Positions 7,295 to 17,493 are shown, counted from the first letter of the stretch. The stretch is DNA of 64,000 nt from Cystobacter fuscus (GCF_002305875.1 NZ_CP022098.1:7874001-7938000); one strand, 5' to 3'. Notes: generated from the sequence alone by a model not told the origin. Program-made: numbers and translations.

Positions 7295-8715
7295 TGCTGC
7301 ACCTCCGTGCACGTCGCGGACTGCCCCACGTCCTGACGGGCGCCGAGATAGGCCACGAGCCGCGCGTCCTGGGGACTGTCGAGGTTGGGGATGTCGATCA
7401 CCGAGATGCGTCCATCTCCGAAGTTGCTGGCGAAGATCCGCGCCGAGTTGCCCTCCCGCTGCACGTCGAGTCCGAAGGGCCGGGGCGACTCGATGCCGCG
7501 GATCTGCCCCACCGACACCTGGGCCACGACCTGCCCCACGTCCGGGTCATAGATGGCCACCACGCCCGCGTCGCTGCAGGAGACGAGCACCAGCTCCGCC
7601 CGCCCCGCCCCCCGGGGCACCAGCGTCACTTCCGTGGGGCCGAGCGGCAGTGGCACCGAGCCCACCACGGACATGCGGGGCGAATCCCCTTCACTGCCGT
7701 CCACGTTCACGATCAGCAGCGAGTCCGGCGCGCGCACGGCCATGTAGAGTCGGCGGCTGGCCGCTCCCGACACCGCGGGCCTCGCCGTCAACGCGAGCCC
7801 CCGGGAGTCGTTCGCCGCGAAGCTCAAATCCAACCCGGGATCGATCACCCGCCCGGGATTGGTCTTGTCCAGCACGCGCAGCAGGAACCGCCGGGCCGAC
7901 GTGTAATTCGACGCGTACCTGTCAAACCGACCGGAGACGAACACATAGCGCTCGTCGACGACCACCGAGTTGCTGCCACCCTGGGGGAGATCCGGAATGG
8001 ACAGCGAGAAGAAGTCCGACGTGGTCACCCGGGGCTCGTCGCCCGGCAGGCGCACCACGTAGGACTGGAAGGCCTTGCTCAAGCCCGACGGGGCCGACCC
8101 GGCCGGAGAGTCCGCGGCGCTCAAGTGTGTCACCCACACGTCGCCCCCCGCCCCCACTCCCACGCCGAAGGGCGCGGGCGCGCGGGGCAGATCATCCGTC
8201 TGGCCCGGAAGCTGGGTGAGCGACAACGCGCCCTCGATGCAGTTGTTGCCCGTGGTGCCCACGCAGGACAGCCGCGTCGGCTCCGGCACGTCGATGTAGT
8301 GGATGAAGTCGCCGTCGGCGCGCGCGGTCACGAAGAGGCGGGGCGCCGCGTCCGCGCGATCCCAGTAGGCGAGCTCCCCGGCGTAGCTCTGGATGAAGAC
8401 CCGGGATTCGGGTAGCACGTTGAGCTGCTCGAGTGTCACCACGGGGGCGGCGGGGTTGGCGCCCGACTCGCTCAGCAGCGGCAGCCGGTTGCCCTCCGTG
8501 CCCACGCGATCCAGATCGACCGCCATGACGGTGCCCTGATCGAAGCACCGGTCGAAGTTGGCGCTCGACACGTAGAGGATGCCCCGCGTGGAACCGGCCA
8601 CGGAGCGGTAGTGGATGCCGCTCGGGTAGACGAAACGATCCGTGGGCGGGGGTCGCGGCTCGGCTTCGGAGCACGCGACGAGGAAGAGCGCGAGACTGGG
8701 GAGGAGGATGCGCAT
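7291..8715 (-). CDS. Lipoprotein with YVTN-like beta-propeller repeats, function unknown
   Basis: 474-residue lipoprotein: MRILLPSLALFLVACSEAE is a signal peptide with lipobox LVAC. The body contains repeated strands such as GILYVSSANFDRCFDQG, LYMAVRAPDSLLIVNVDGSE and VAIYDPDVGQVVAQVSVG, the usual look of YncE/YVTN propellers that bind partners rather than catalyse. It is first of a coupled pair; its TGA overlaps the GTG of the next lipoprotein. ATG at 8715 chosen because it opens the signal peptide; no strong Shine-Dalgarno is visible. Likely anchored to the inner leaflet of the outer membrane or surface-exposed. It begins 134 bases after glyS ends, so it may have its own promoter. Confidence 0.78.
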   Translation of the reverse strand: MRILLPSLALFLVACSEAEPRPPPTDRFVYPSGIHYRSVAGSTRGILYVSSANFDRCFDQGTVMAVDLDRVGTEGNRLPLLSESGANPAAPVVTLEQLNVLPESRVFIQSYAGELAYWDRADAAPRLFVTARADGDFIHYIDVPEPTRLSCVGTTGNNCIEGALSLTQLPGQTDDLPRAPAPFGVGVGAGGDVWVTHLSAADSPAGSAPSGLSKAFQSYVVRLPGDEPRVTTSDFFSLSIPDLPQGGSNSVVVDERYVFVSGRFDRYASNYTSARRFLLRVLDKTNPGRVIDPGLDLSFAANDSRGLALTARPAVSGAASRRLYMAVRAPDSLLIVNVDGSEGDSPRMSVVGSVPLPLGPTEVTLVPRGAGRAELVLVSCSDAGVVAIYDPDVGQVVAQVSVGQIRGIESPRPFGLDVQREGNSARIFASNFGDGRISVIDIPNLDSPQDARLVAYLGARQDVGQSATCTEVQQ

Positions 8716-8781
8716 GTCGGAAGGGGGGCGGAGTGTAGGAACCCCCCTCCCTTCGAGCAACTACAAAGGGGCCGGACCATT

Positions 8782-8831
8782 CCCGCCCCTCGGGGCGGGT
8801 GGGCCCGACGTGGGTCCGACGTGGGCCCGCT
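8782..8831. repeat. GC hairpin plus 11-bp tandem repeat downstream of glyS
   Basis: CCCGCCCC (8782-8789) is followed after two bases by its complement GGGGCGGG (8792-8799). It adjoins three 11-base units, GTGGGCCCGAC, GTGGGTCCGAC and GTGGGCCCGCT, at 8799-8831. This fills the gap between glyS and the lipoprotein gene. The hairpin might slow polymerase after glyS, but there is no T-run. Confidence 0.5.
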
Positions 8832-8849
8832 TCCCCTGTCTGGCGGCGG

Positions 8850-10938
8850 TCAGGCCTCGGACTGGATCTTCGAGAAGTCGGCCACCTGGTTGAACAGCGT
8901 GCCGACCTCCGTGAGCAGCCGGATGCGGTTCTCGCGCAGATCGCGATCCTCGGCCATCACCATGACCTTGTCGAAGAAGGTGTCCACGGTGGGCTTGAGG
9001 CCGGTGATCTCCTGGAGGGCGCCGGAGAAATCATCGGCCTTGACCCGATCGCCCACGCGGGTGCGCGCCTGGACGAAGGCCGAGTGGAGCTGGCGCTCGG
9101 CGTCGTCGGTGAAGCGCTGGGAGTCGACGCCGCCGCGGCTCACGTCCTTGCCCTGCTTCTCGACGATGTTGACCACGCGCTTGAAGGCCACCGCCAGGGG
9201 AGCGAAGTCCGCCTGCCCCACGATGCTGGCGAGCGCCCGGAGGCGCTTGTGGGCGGACACGAGATCGTCGTAGCCGGCGGCGAGCACCGCCTCCACCACG
9301 TCCGTGCGGTACTGCTCCGTCCACAGCGCCTTGAGGCGGCCGCGGAAGAACTCGAGCACCTGCTCGCGAGCGGCGGGCTCGCCGGCCTTGCGCTTGACGT
9401 TGGCGAGCTTCGGCGCGAGCTGCTCGAGCGCCGCGTCCACCGCCTGGGACAGCGAGAAGCGGTAGCCCCGGTCCAGCACGATGCGGATGGTGGTGAGGCA
9501 CGCGCGCCGCAGGGCGAACGGATCCGCCGCGCCGCTCGGCCCCTTGCCGATGGCGAAGATGCCGCACAGGGTGTCCAACCGGTCGGCGAGGCCCACCAGG
9601 GCTCCGGCGTCCTGCGTGGGCAGGGAGTCCTCGGCCGAGCGCGGCAGGTAGTGCTCGAAGATGGCCAGGGCCACCGCCTCCGGCTCACCGCTCGCGCGGG
9701 CGTACTCGCGGCCCATGACGCCCTGCAGCTCGGGGAACTCGCCCACCATGCCGGTGACGAGGTCCGCCTTGGACAGGGTGGCGGCACGCTCGATGGTGGA
9801 CTGGAGCCCACCATGGCCCGTCCACGCCGCCAGCTTCACGGCCAGCGAGCGCATGCGCGCCACCTTCTCCGCGTAGCTGCCGAGCTGGCCCTGCCACACC
9901 ACGCGCGCCAGCTTCTCCGTGCGCGCCTCGAGCGGCGTCTTGCGGTCCTCGTCGAAGAAGAAGCGCCCGTCGGCCAGACGCGAGCGCAGCACGCGCTGGT
10001 AGCCGCGCAGGGACAGGTTCACGTCGCGCACCGGCGTGTTGGACACGGCGATGAAGCGCGGCAGCAGCTTGCCGTTGGCATCCACCACGGAGAAGTAGCG
10101 CTGGTGGCTCTTCATCTCCTGCACCAGCACCTCGGGGGGCAGGTCCAGGTGCCGCTCCTCGAAGGAGCCCACCACCGGGTTGGGCAACTCCACGAGGTTG
10201 GTCACCTGATCCACCAGGGACTCGTCCTCCAGCAGCTTGCCACCGGACTGCTGGGCCGCCGCGCGCACCTTCTCCAGCACCGAGGCGCGGCGCTTGGAGA
10301 AGTCCGGCACCACGTTCGCCTTCTCCAGGGCGGCCTCGTAGTCCGAGGGCCGGGCGAGCTCGATGGCCGCGGGCGACAGGAAGCGGTGGCCATAGGTGGT
10401 GCGGCCGCTCTTCACGTCACCGAGCACCACCGGCAGCACCTCGCCGCCCAGCAGCGCCACCACCCACTGCACGGGCCGCGCGAAGGCCTGGTCCACGTCA
10501 CCCCAGCGCATCGTCTTGCGGAAGCTGATGCCATGCACCGCCGCGTGGAGGATGTCCTTGAGGATGTCCGCCGCCGGGCGGCCCTTCTCCTCCACCTTGG
10601 CGCCCAGGTACTCGCCCTTGGGCGTCTGCACGCGCAAGAGGGCGTCCACCGCGACCTTCTGGCTCTCGGCGAACTTCTCCGCCGCCTTGGTGGGCTTGCC
10701 GTCCTTGTCGAAGGCCGCCTTGACGCTGGGGCCGAGCACCTCGCGGGTGATGTCCTCGCCCCGCTCCGCCACGCCCTTCACCCACACCGCGAGCCGGCGC
10801 GGCGTGCCGTAGGTGCGCACCTCGCCGAGCTGGAGCCGGGCCTCGGCGGCACGCTCGGTGATGATGCGCTTGAGGTCCTCCAGCGCGGGGAGGATGAACG
10901 AGGCGGGGATCTCCTCGGCGCCGATCTCCAGCAGCAGT

Positions 10939-10949
<11 letters not shown>
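8850..10949 (-). CDS. glyS: Glycine--tRNA ligase beta subunit
   Basis: 699-residue beta subunit of the bacterial alpha2beta2 glycyl-tRNA synthetase, which charges tRNA-Gly. The N-terminus [20 protein letters not shown] is the family signature and the length matches (about 690). The C-terminal part carries the DALR-like anticodon-binding region. It starts with GTG, with GGAGGTGGCCC just upstream, and overlaps the glyQ end by 11 bases, so the two subunits are translated together in equal amounts. It is the last gene of a run that begins at the phasin-like gene. Confidence 0.97.
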
Positions 10950-11919
<970 letters not shown>

Positions 11920-12003
11920 GGCGCCGCGGACCCTAGTGATGGGGTCCAGGAGCGTCAAGAACGGCCCGCATGCTCCGTGTCCTATCCGAAAGCGACAGGC
12001 ACC

Positions 12004-13014
12004 TCAGGAGGACTGCTCGCGCAACCACCCGGGCATGGCGGAAGCCACCTCGGCCCCGGTGGGCAGGCCCGCCACGGCCCCCAGGTGCTCCACCACGCGC
12101 GAGCCCACCACGCACGAGAAGCGAACCAGGTCGGTCAGCTCCTCGAGGGACGCCCGCTCCAGCGCCGCCGCGTCCGGGTAGCGCCGCGACAGCCCCCGGA
12201 GCAGACCCGAGGTGAAGCCATCCCCCGCCCCGGTGGTGTCCACCACGCGCGCCCGGGGGGCCTCCACGTGCACCACCTGACCCTTCCAGAGGAAGACGGC
12301 GCCCGCCTCGCCCCGGGTCACCACGGGCAGCAACACGCCCAGGCCCGCCAGGTGGTGCAGGGCCTCCACGGGCCCCGGCTGCCCGGTGGCGAAGGCCACC
12401 TCCTCCTCGGACAACTTCACCAGCGTGCAGCGCGGCAAAAGCCGCCCGAGCAGCTCGCGCAGCACCTGGGGCTGCTCCCAGGCATGGATGCGGATGTTGG
12501 GGTCACAACTCACGATGCGCCCCGCCGCGCGCGCCGCCTCCACGCCACGCAACATCGCCGCGCGCGCCTCGGGCAGCGCCAGGGAGTTGGTGCCCAGGTG
12601 CATCACCCGCGCGCGGGCGAGGAAGGCGGGGTCCACGTCCCGCTCGGCCAGGAGGAACTCGGCCGAGCGCGTGCGGAAGTAGCAGAAGCTGCGCTCGCCC
12701 TGTGCGTCGAGCGAGATGAAGACGAGCCCCGTGCGGCCCTCGGTCGTCTGGCGCAGGCGGCTCACGTCGACGCCCTCGGCGGCCAGGCGCTCGCGCAGCA
12801 GGTGGCCGAACTCGTCCTCGCCCACCACGCCCACGCTGGCCGAGCGGCCTCCCAGGCGCGCCACGCCCACGGCGACATTGGCCAGCGAGCCGCCGATGCC
12901 CGGGGTCCACGAGGCCACGTCCCGCACGCGCTCACCGGCGCGCGTGGGGAGGAAGTCCACCAGGCACTCGCCCACACACACCACGTCGAACGCGGCCGCC
13001 TCGTCCTGCGTCAT
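12004..13014 (-). CDS. PfkB-family carbohydrate kinase (fructokinase-like)
   Basis: 336-residue ribokinase/PfkB-fold kinase that phosphorylates a sugar, probably fructose or a related ketose. Visible family marks: the N-terminal VVCVGECLVDF strand, the GGSLANVAVGVARLGG glycine-rich substrate region near residue 42, and the C-terminal signature VVDTTGAGDGFTSGLL near 250 with the catalytic aspartate in GAGD. A strong AGGAGG stands six bases before the ATG. The gene is embedded between recO and glyQ with 23- and 84-base gaps, an unusual place for a sugar kinase; it may be a passenger in a housekeeping operon. Substrate not determinable here. Confidence 0.88.
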   Translation of the reverse strand: MTQDEAAAFDVVCVGECLVDFLPTRAGERVRDVASWTPGIGGSLANVAVGVARLGGRSASVGVVGEDEFGHLLRERLAAEGVDVSRLRQTTEGRTGLVFISLDAQGERSFCYFRTRSAEFLLAERDVDPAFLARARVMHLGTNSLALPEARAAMLRGVEAARAAGRIVSCDPNIRIHAWEQPQVLRELLGRLLPRCTLVKLSEEEVAFATGQPGPVEALHHLAGLGVLLPVVTRGEAGAVFLWKGQVVHVEAPRARVVDTTGAGDGFTSGLLRGLSRRYPDAAALERASLEELTDLVRFSCVVGSRVVEHLGAVAGLPTGAEVASAMPGWLREQSS

Positions 13015-13037
13015 GTACCGCCTCCTGACCGCCGCCG

Positions 13038-13772
13038 TCAGTCCAGCCCCACCTGGGCCATGAAGTCCACGCTCTTGAGGCGGCGGCCCAGGTGGTGGGA
13101 GATGAAGAGGTTGAGCAGCGAGCGCGCCCGGGCCCGGAGCTCCGCGGGCAGCGGGGTGCGCTCGCCGTCCTGGAGCGCCCGGAGGCCGGAGAGCAGCTCG
13201 GCGGAGATGGCCACCGCGTCACGCGCCCGGACCGCGCACGCCTCGCACACCGCGCCGCCGTGGGCCTGATCGAAGCGGGGCCGCTCACCCGGAGGGCCGC
13301 CGCACAGCGAGCACGAGTCGAAGCGCGGCATGAGGCCCGCGTGGGCCAGCGCCGACAGCTCGAAGGCCAGCAGCGAGGTGGGGCCCGCCTCCTTCGCATC
13401 CAGCTTGTGCAGGTAGCCCTCGAGCAGCGCGAAGAGCTCCGGGTGGGGCTCGTGGTCGCGCGTCAGCTCGCGGCACAGCTCCACGGCGTAGAGGGCCCGG
13501 GCGATGAGGGGCAAGTCCGCGCGTGCCGCGTAGTAGCCCGCGACGATGTCGGCCGAGTCCAGACGCACCGTGGCGCCCCGCGTCTCCACGAGCTGCACGC
13601 GCAGGCGCATGTAGGGCTCCAGCGCGCCAGCGAAGCGGCGTTTGCTCTTGCGCGCCCCGGCGGCGAAGGCCGTCAGCTTGCCGTGCTCGCGCGTGAGGAG
13701 CGTGACCAGCCGGTCCGCTTCCCCATAGTCCACGGTGGAGAGGACCAGCGCCTCGTCAGTGTATCGATCCAT
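13038..13772 (-). CDS. recO: DNA repair protein RecO
   Basis: 244-residue RecO, which with RecR loads RecA on SSB-coated gaps. The N-terminal OB fold starts MDRYTDEALVLSTVDYGEAD and continues LVTLLTREHGKLTAFAAGARK, both characteristic. A zinc-binding set lies near residues 150-180 (CSLCGG and CEACA). Size is normal. It ends 23 bases before the PfkB gene and begins 3 bases after the HTH gene stops, so it is clearly within an operon. The recO-glyQ-glyS neighbourhood is also common in Firmicutes. Confidence 0.95.
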   Translation of the reverse strand: MDRYTDEALVLSTVDYGEADRLVTLLTREHGKLTAFAAGARKSKRRFAGALEPYMRLRVQLVETRGATVRLDSADIVAGYYAARADLPLIARALYAVELCRELTRDHEPHPELFALLEGYLHKLDAKEAGPTSLLAFELSALAHAGLMPRFDSCSLCGGPPGERPRFDQAHGGAVCEACAVRARDAVAISAELLSGLRALQDGERTPLPAELRARARSLLNLFISHHLGRRLKSVDFMAQVGLD

Positions 13773-13775
13773 GCG

Positions 13776-14165
13776 TCAGGGGCGGGGCTGCGGCAGCGCC
13801 ACCTTTCCAGTCACCACCAGGGCCGCGAACACGCCGGCGGCGAGCACCAGCAGCACCACCGCGAGAATCAACCAGGCGCGCCTTCGCCGCTCACGCTCCA
13901 ACGTCACGGGACTGGGCTCGGGAGCCGCCTTGTCCACCTCCTCGTAGCGGAGGATGGCCTCCTCGGGCGCCAGTCCGATGACGGTGGCGTAGGAGCGGAT
14001 GTAGTTGACGATGAAGACCCGGTTGGGCAGCCGCTCGATCTGCCCTTCCTCCAGGGCGGCGAGCAGACTCGGGGAAATCTTCGTCACCCGCGACACCTCG
14101 TCACGGGACAGGCCGCGCAGCTCACGTTGCTGGGACAGATATCTGCCGAATTCGACGTAATCCAC
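13776..14165 (-). CDS. RodZ-like HTH protein with one membrane helix
   Basis: 129-residue protein. Residues about 5-70 form a helix-turn-helix of the HTH_25/RodZ type (FGRYLSQQRELRGLSRDEVS, then IERLPNRVFIVNYIRSYA). A basic stretch (RERRRRAW) precedes a single membrane helix near 96-118 and a very short periplasmic tail, so the RodZ C-terminal domain is absent. In many proteobacteria a rodZ-type gene lies next to pilF, which matches the Tgl-like gene immediately upstream. A role in cell-shape or membrane-anchored regulation is possible; DNA binding is not demonstrated. Confidence 0.8.
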   Translation of the reverse strand: MDYVEFGRYLSQQRELRGLSRDEVSRVTKISPSLLAALEEGQIERLPNRVFIVNYIRSYATVIGLAPEEAILRYEEVDKAAPEPSPVTLERERRRRAWLILAVVLLVLAAGVFAALVVTGKVALPQPRP

Positions 14166-14183
14166 GGGGATGGGACTCGCTGG

Positions 14184-14933
14184 TTACAAGGCCTCGAGCA
14201 GGCGGTGGCAATCGTCCTTGAGGTTCTGGCTCGTCGCCTTGGCCTCGCACGTGGTGAAGCTCTGCTTCGCCTCCTCCAACTTCCCCTGCTTCACCAGGCA
14301 GGCCCCCTCACGCAGGTGGGCATCCGCCACCTCCGGGCAGGCCTCACGATAACGGCCCAGGTAGCGGCATGCCTCGGAAAGCTCGCCGCTCTCCTCGTAG
14401 ATGGTGCCCAGGTTGCGGTAGCCCAGGCAGAAGCCGGGATTGATCGTCACCGCCGCCTTGATGTTCTGCACCGCCCGCTCCTTGTCGCCCTTCTTGTACT
14501 GGGCCCACCCCAGGTTGCTCTGCGCGATGAAGGGCGTGGGATAGAGCATGTCGTTGAGTACCTGCTCGTACAGGGGAATGGCCTCGTCATAGCGCGCCTG
14601 GGACAGATAGACATTGGCCAGGTTCGTCTTCGCCTCGGAGAAGGTCGGACGCAGCGCCAGGGCCTTCTGGTAGTGCACGATGGCCTCCTCGGGGCGGTTG
14701 AACGACAGGTGCAGGAGGATGGCGATGACGTGGTGCGCCTCCGGGTAGTCCGGATTGAACTCCAACGACTTCTGGAGTTCCATGTAGGCAGCCTGCACGT
14801 TGCCGGCGTGCTGGGCCTGCAGGGCCAGCTCGTAGTGGATCTCGGCGCCCTCGCGCTCCTTGTCGGTGGGGACATGCTTGCAGCCCACCAGCAGGAGCGC
14901 GAGGAACCAGAGGGAGGAAGCGCGGGAGAGCAT
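14184..14933 (-). CDS. tgl: Tgl/PilF-type TPR lipoprotein (type IV pilus pilotin)
   Basis: 249-residue lipoprotein with signal peptide MLSRASSLWFLALLLVGC (lipobox LVGC) followed by about six tetratricopeptide repeats, e.g. AAYMELQKSLEFNPDYPEAH and EAIVHYQKALALRPTFSEAK. This matches Myxococcus Tgl and proteobacterial PilF/PilW, outer-membrane pilotins needed for assembly of the PilQ secretin and so for social motility. An in-frame GTG 18 bases upstream is an alternative start. The next gene encodes a RodZ-like protein, as in pilF-rodZ neighbourhoods. TPR lipoproteins are numerous, so the specific Tgl name rests on length, architecture and context. Confidence 0.72.
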   Translation of the reverse strand: MLSRASSLWFLALLLVGCKHVPTDKEREGAEIHYELALQAQHAGNVQAAYMELQKSLEFNPDYPEAHHVIAILLHLSFNRPEEAIVHYQKALALRPTFSEAKTNLANVYLSQARYDEAIPLYEQVLNDMLYPTPFIAQSNLGWAQYKKGDKERAVQNIKAAVTINPGFCLGYRNLGTIYEESGELSEACRYLGRYREACPEVADAHLREGACLVKQGKLEEAKQSFTTCEAKATSQNLKDDCHRLLEAL

Positions 14934-14962
14934 TCGGGGGGATCTCGTCACGGAAGGGGGAA

Positions 14963-15427
14963 TCAGAAGGAGGCCAGCAGGCGGCCGAGGTTCGTCGAGG
15001 CCGTGCGCTTCTCGTCGGCCCGAGTCCGGGTGCCCGGCGCCAGCTTGGGGTCCTTGTAGAAGACGGGCAAGCTCTTCAACAGCTCATCCTGCTGCGCGGT
15101 GGACAGGGAAGCGTAGTGCGCGTTGTCCATCATGAAGCCCATGGACTCCACGAAGGCGAGCGCCTCGGCCTCATGCTGTTGGGTTTCCTCGAGGCTCGTG
15201 CCGCGACGCGAGGGGGCGTACACGGCGCAATCCCTGGCCTCGGACAGGAACAGGTAGATGAAGACGGCGAAGCCACTCCCGCCGCGCAGGCCCACCACGA
15301 AGGCCTGCGCGGGCCCCGCGGGCTTGCCGGGAATGGCCAGGTGGGGCGAGTTGATGGACTGGTGCAGCAGCACCACCTGCTCCCGCGCCGCGGGCAGACC
15401 TCGGAATCTATCGTCGATGACGAACAT
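14963..15427 (-). CDS. Conserved-looking hypothetical protein
   Basis: 154 residues, no signal peptide. It starts MFVIDDRFRGLPAAREQVVL, contains a short hydrophobic patch (GFAVFIYLFLSEARD), and ends in a region with several charged residues. I do not recognise the family. It is placed between an exported protein gene (21 bases upstream) and the Tgl-like gene (29 bases downstream) on the same strand, so it is probably co-transcribed with them. A structural or regulatory accessory role in the pilus/motility neighbourhood is only a guess. Confidence 0.65.
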   Translation of the reverse strand: MFVIDDRFRGLPAAREQVVLLHQSINSPHLAIPGKPAGPAQAFVVGLRGGSGFAVFIYLFLSEARDCAVYAPSRRGTSLEETQQHEAEALAFVESMGFMMDNAHYASLSTAQQDELLKSLPVFYKDPKLAPGTRTRADEKRTASTNLGRLLASF

Positions 15428-15448
15428 GCTTGGGCACCATCCCCCGCG

Positions 15449-16120
15449 CTAGCGCGTGGTGAGGATGAACTCCTCGGTCACGTCCTCGGTCTGCGCGGCG
15501 TTGCGCTGGAAGCGGATGAGGGGCTTGTCGAGCATCACCCGGCCACCGCCCTCGTTGCCCTCGCCGATGATGACCTCGAAGACGTGCTCGGCGGACTCGC
15601 TGCGCCGCGGACCCGTCACGACCTTGGACGCCATCAGCCGCACGGTGTTCTTTCCGGGCCGCAGGTAGCGGGTGAGCTCCGTGATGACCTGCCCCTCGCC
15701 ATTGCGCAGCTTGCGCACCCACGCGGAGTTGATGAACAGGTCGATGTCGTACTCCGTCTTGCCCTGGGCGGACTGCTCCGTCACCAGCCAGTAGCGCTGG
15801 GTGATGCGGGTGGGAGCGGTGGGCGCCGGAGCCGGCGGGGCGGCGGGAGCCACCGGAGCGGCCGTGGGAGCGGGTGCCACGGGGGCCACCGGAGGGGGCG
15901 CGGGAGCGGGTGCCACTGGCGCGGGCACGTCCATCGTCTTGACGGTGTAGCCCGGGGCGACGATGTGGACGTTGCCCTGATCATCGAGGCGGACGGAGGA
16001 GACCTTGTCGAAGGTCTGGTTCGTCAGGCCGTCGATGCGCACCCCATTGAGGAACACCGAGGCGAGAGCCGACAGGGGCAACAGAGCCGAGAGGATGAGA
16101 GCGGAGATGACGCGGCGCAT
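15449..16120 (-). CDS. Exported protein with Pro/Ala-rich linker, function unknown
   Basis: 223 residues. The N-terminal signal peptide is MRRVISALILSALLPLSALA. A short domain follows (VFLNGVRIDGLTNQTFDKVS ending YTVKTMDVP), then a Pro/Ala linker of about 35 residues, then a C-terminal beta-rich domain (ITQRYWLVTEQSAQGKTEYD and VFEVIIGEGNEGGGRVMLD). GGAGGAG precedes the ATG. It is presumably periplasmic, with two folded parts joined by a flexible arm. No catalytic motif. Family not recognised. Confidence 0.72.
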   Translation of the reverse strand: MRRVISALILSALLPLSALASVFLNGVRIDGLTNQTFDKVSSVRLDDQGNVHIVAPGYTVKTMDVPAPVAPAPAPPPVAPVAPAPTAAPVAPAAPPAPAPTAPTRITQRYWLVTEQSAQGKTEYDIDLFINSAWVRKLRNGEGQVITELTRYLRPGKNTVRLMASKVVTGPRRSESAEHVFEVIIGEGNEGGGRVMLDKPLIRFQRNAAQTEDVTEEFILTTR

Positions 16121-16198
16121 GCGGTGATGGACTCCTCCTGGAACAGAGCGATAGCGCACCCATCCGGGACGGACAAGCACGCGCCCTCTCCACGCGCG

Positions 16199-16939
16199 CT
16201 AGGGGCCCTTCACCTCGGGCGAGGGCTCCTCGGACTCCCTCTGGGCCATGGCCCAATCGCCGCCCAGCCCCTCCCCTTCCCGGAAACGCCTGAAGTCACG
16301 GCGGACCGCACGTGGGTAGCGGCGGAAGGTGTCCAGCTCGCCCGCCTTCTTCGCCAGCCAGATGCGCGTGGGGCCGGCGTTGTAGGCCATGAGGGCCAGA
16401 TCCAGATCCCCGAAGCGATCATGCAGCGTGCGCAGGTAGCGGATGCCCAGGCGCACACCCAGGGCGGGGTCCGCGGCCACCTCCTCGCGCGACAGCCGCA
16501 GCCCCTCCTTCTCCGCGAGGAAGTGCAGCGTGCTGGGCTTGATCTGCATCAGCCCCCGCGCCCCCTTGTCGGAGATGGCCTCTTCCGTGAAGTCCGACTC
16601 CACGTCGATGAGCGCCAGGATGAGCAGCGGATCATACCCCGCCTTGCCCGCCTCCTCGGCGATGGCGTGGACGAGCTGCCGCCGCAGGGTGAGACCCAAC
16701 TCCGGAGCACGCTTGGCGAGCACCGCGTCGATGAGCGCCGCGTCGGGAGGCGCTGCTTCGAAACGGGAGGACTCGGCCGTGCGGGGCGCCTCCGGAGGGG
16801 TGAACAGCGGCACCGCGCGGGCGGACAACACCAGGGCGACCCCGGCCACCAGGGGGAGCTTTCCACACCCGGCGCCCAGCGCGTGCAAACCGCGGAACAG
16901 CCCCTCGGCCCAACGCTGACGGGTCGAGGGGGTGGGCAT
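16199..16939 (-). CDS. Soluble/membrane-bound lytic transglycosylase (SLT domain)
   Basis: 246-residue peptidoglycan lytic transglycosylase. An N-terminal hydrophobic segment near residues 30-46 acts as signal anchor. The SLT domain begins about residue 90: IDVESDF with the catalytic glutamate near 115, then KGARGLMQIKPST and LALMAYNAGPTRI, the three classic motifs. Such enzymes open the cell wall for growth or for trans-envelope machines. The ATG overlaps the TGA of the phasin-like gene (TGATG), so translation is coupled to it. Confidence 0.9.
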   Translation of the reverse strand: MPTPSTRQRWAEGLFRGLHALGAGCGKLPLVAGVALVLSARAVPLFTPPEAPRTAESSRFEAAPPDAALIDAVLAKRAPELGLTLRRQLVHAIAEEAGKAGYDPLLILALIDVESDFTEEAISDKGARGLMQIKPSTLHFLAEKEGLRLSREEVAADPALGVRLGIRYLRTLHDRFGDLDLALMAYNAGPTRIWLAKKAGELDTFRRYPRAVRRDFRRFREGEGLGGDWAMAQRESEEPSPEVKGP

Positions 16940-17283
16940 CACTTGCTCTGCCCCATGGCGTCGATGCGCTCGGCCAGTCGGATGAGCCGGGTCTCGATGT
17001 CCTGGATCTGATCACGCCGCGGAATGATGAAGCCCGATAGAGCGCGCCGAACTCCCTCCTCCACGTTGTGCTCGAGGTCCTTGCGGTGGCCCGTCAGCCG
17101 GTCCGTCAGCAGCCGACCCTGGCGCGCCACCTCGTCCTGGCTCCAGCCCGCCAGGTCGGCCACTCGCTGCGCACATCGCGTGGCCTCGTCCTCGGCGGTA
17201 GATACGGCCAGCAGGGCCTGGCTCCACACGCGCTCGAACGTCTCCGCCAGGGGGTACTTCTGGGAGATTTCCACGTTGTCCAT
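16939..17283 (-). CDS. Phasin-like helical protein
   Basis: 114 residues, predicted entirely alpha-helical with heptad patterning (FERVWSQALLAVSTAEDEAT, RLIRLAERIDAM). It resembles small phasin-like proteins or polyhydroxyalkanoate-granule-associated coiled coils, a loose similarity. GGAGAG lies six bases before the ATG. The C-terminal codons overlap the transglycosylase start. A promoter is plausible in the 230-base gap upstream, beyond which lies the rpoC terminator. It may be the first gene of the long operon that runs to glyS. Confidence 0.68.
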   Translation of the reverse strand: MDNVEISQKYPLAETFERVWSQALLAVSTAEDEATRCAQRVADLAGWSQDEVARQGRLLTDRLTGHRKDLEHNVEEGVRRALSGFIIPRRDQIQDIETRLIRLAERIDAMGQSK

Positions 17284-17465
17284 GACACACTCTCCAGCAT
17301 GGCCGTCCCGACCCGGGGCCAGGACGGCGGGGGGGGTAAGGAGCGATCGAGCCAACATGCACTCGATCGTGTGAAACACCGCTCACGCTCGCCGAGCTGC
17401 TTGCTGCGACCACTGCTGGATGTTCGCCCGGGATGCGCACGGGTCGATCTCCATCAATTTTACGA

Positions 17466-17493
17466 ATTAGTGCAACCAGCTTACCCGGGTCAA
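17466..17493 (-). promoter_or_regulatory. Candidate sigma-70 promoter of the phasin-like operon
   Basis: On the minus strand TTGACC (17493-17488) is followed after 16 bases by ACTAAT (17471-17466), matching the -35 and -10 consensus at 5 of 6 and 4 of 6 positions. It lies about 190 bases before the phasin-like ATG in an AT-richer patch just after the rpoC terminator. The rest of the 17284-17590 gap shows no gene. Confidence 0.4.

Noticed and set aside
4316-7336. 1006-codon plus-strand frame across the FHA and lipoprotein genes
   Set aside because: Spans several minus-strand genes and an intergenic gap with no own ribosome site; shadow frame.
8799-8831. 11-bp repeats as CRISPR
   Set aside because: Too short, only three copies, no spacers and no cas genes.
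11920-12003. T-box leader for glyQS
   Set aside because: Gap of 84 bases is too short and lacks the T-box AGGGTGGNACCGCG-like element.
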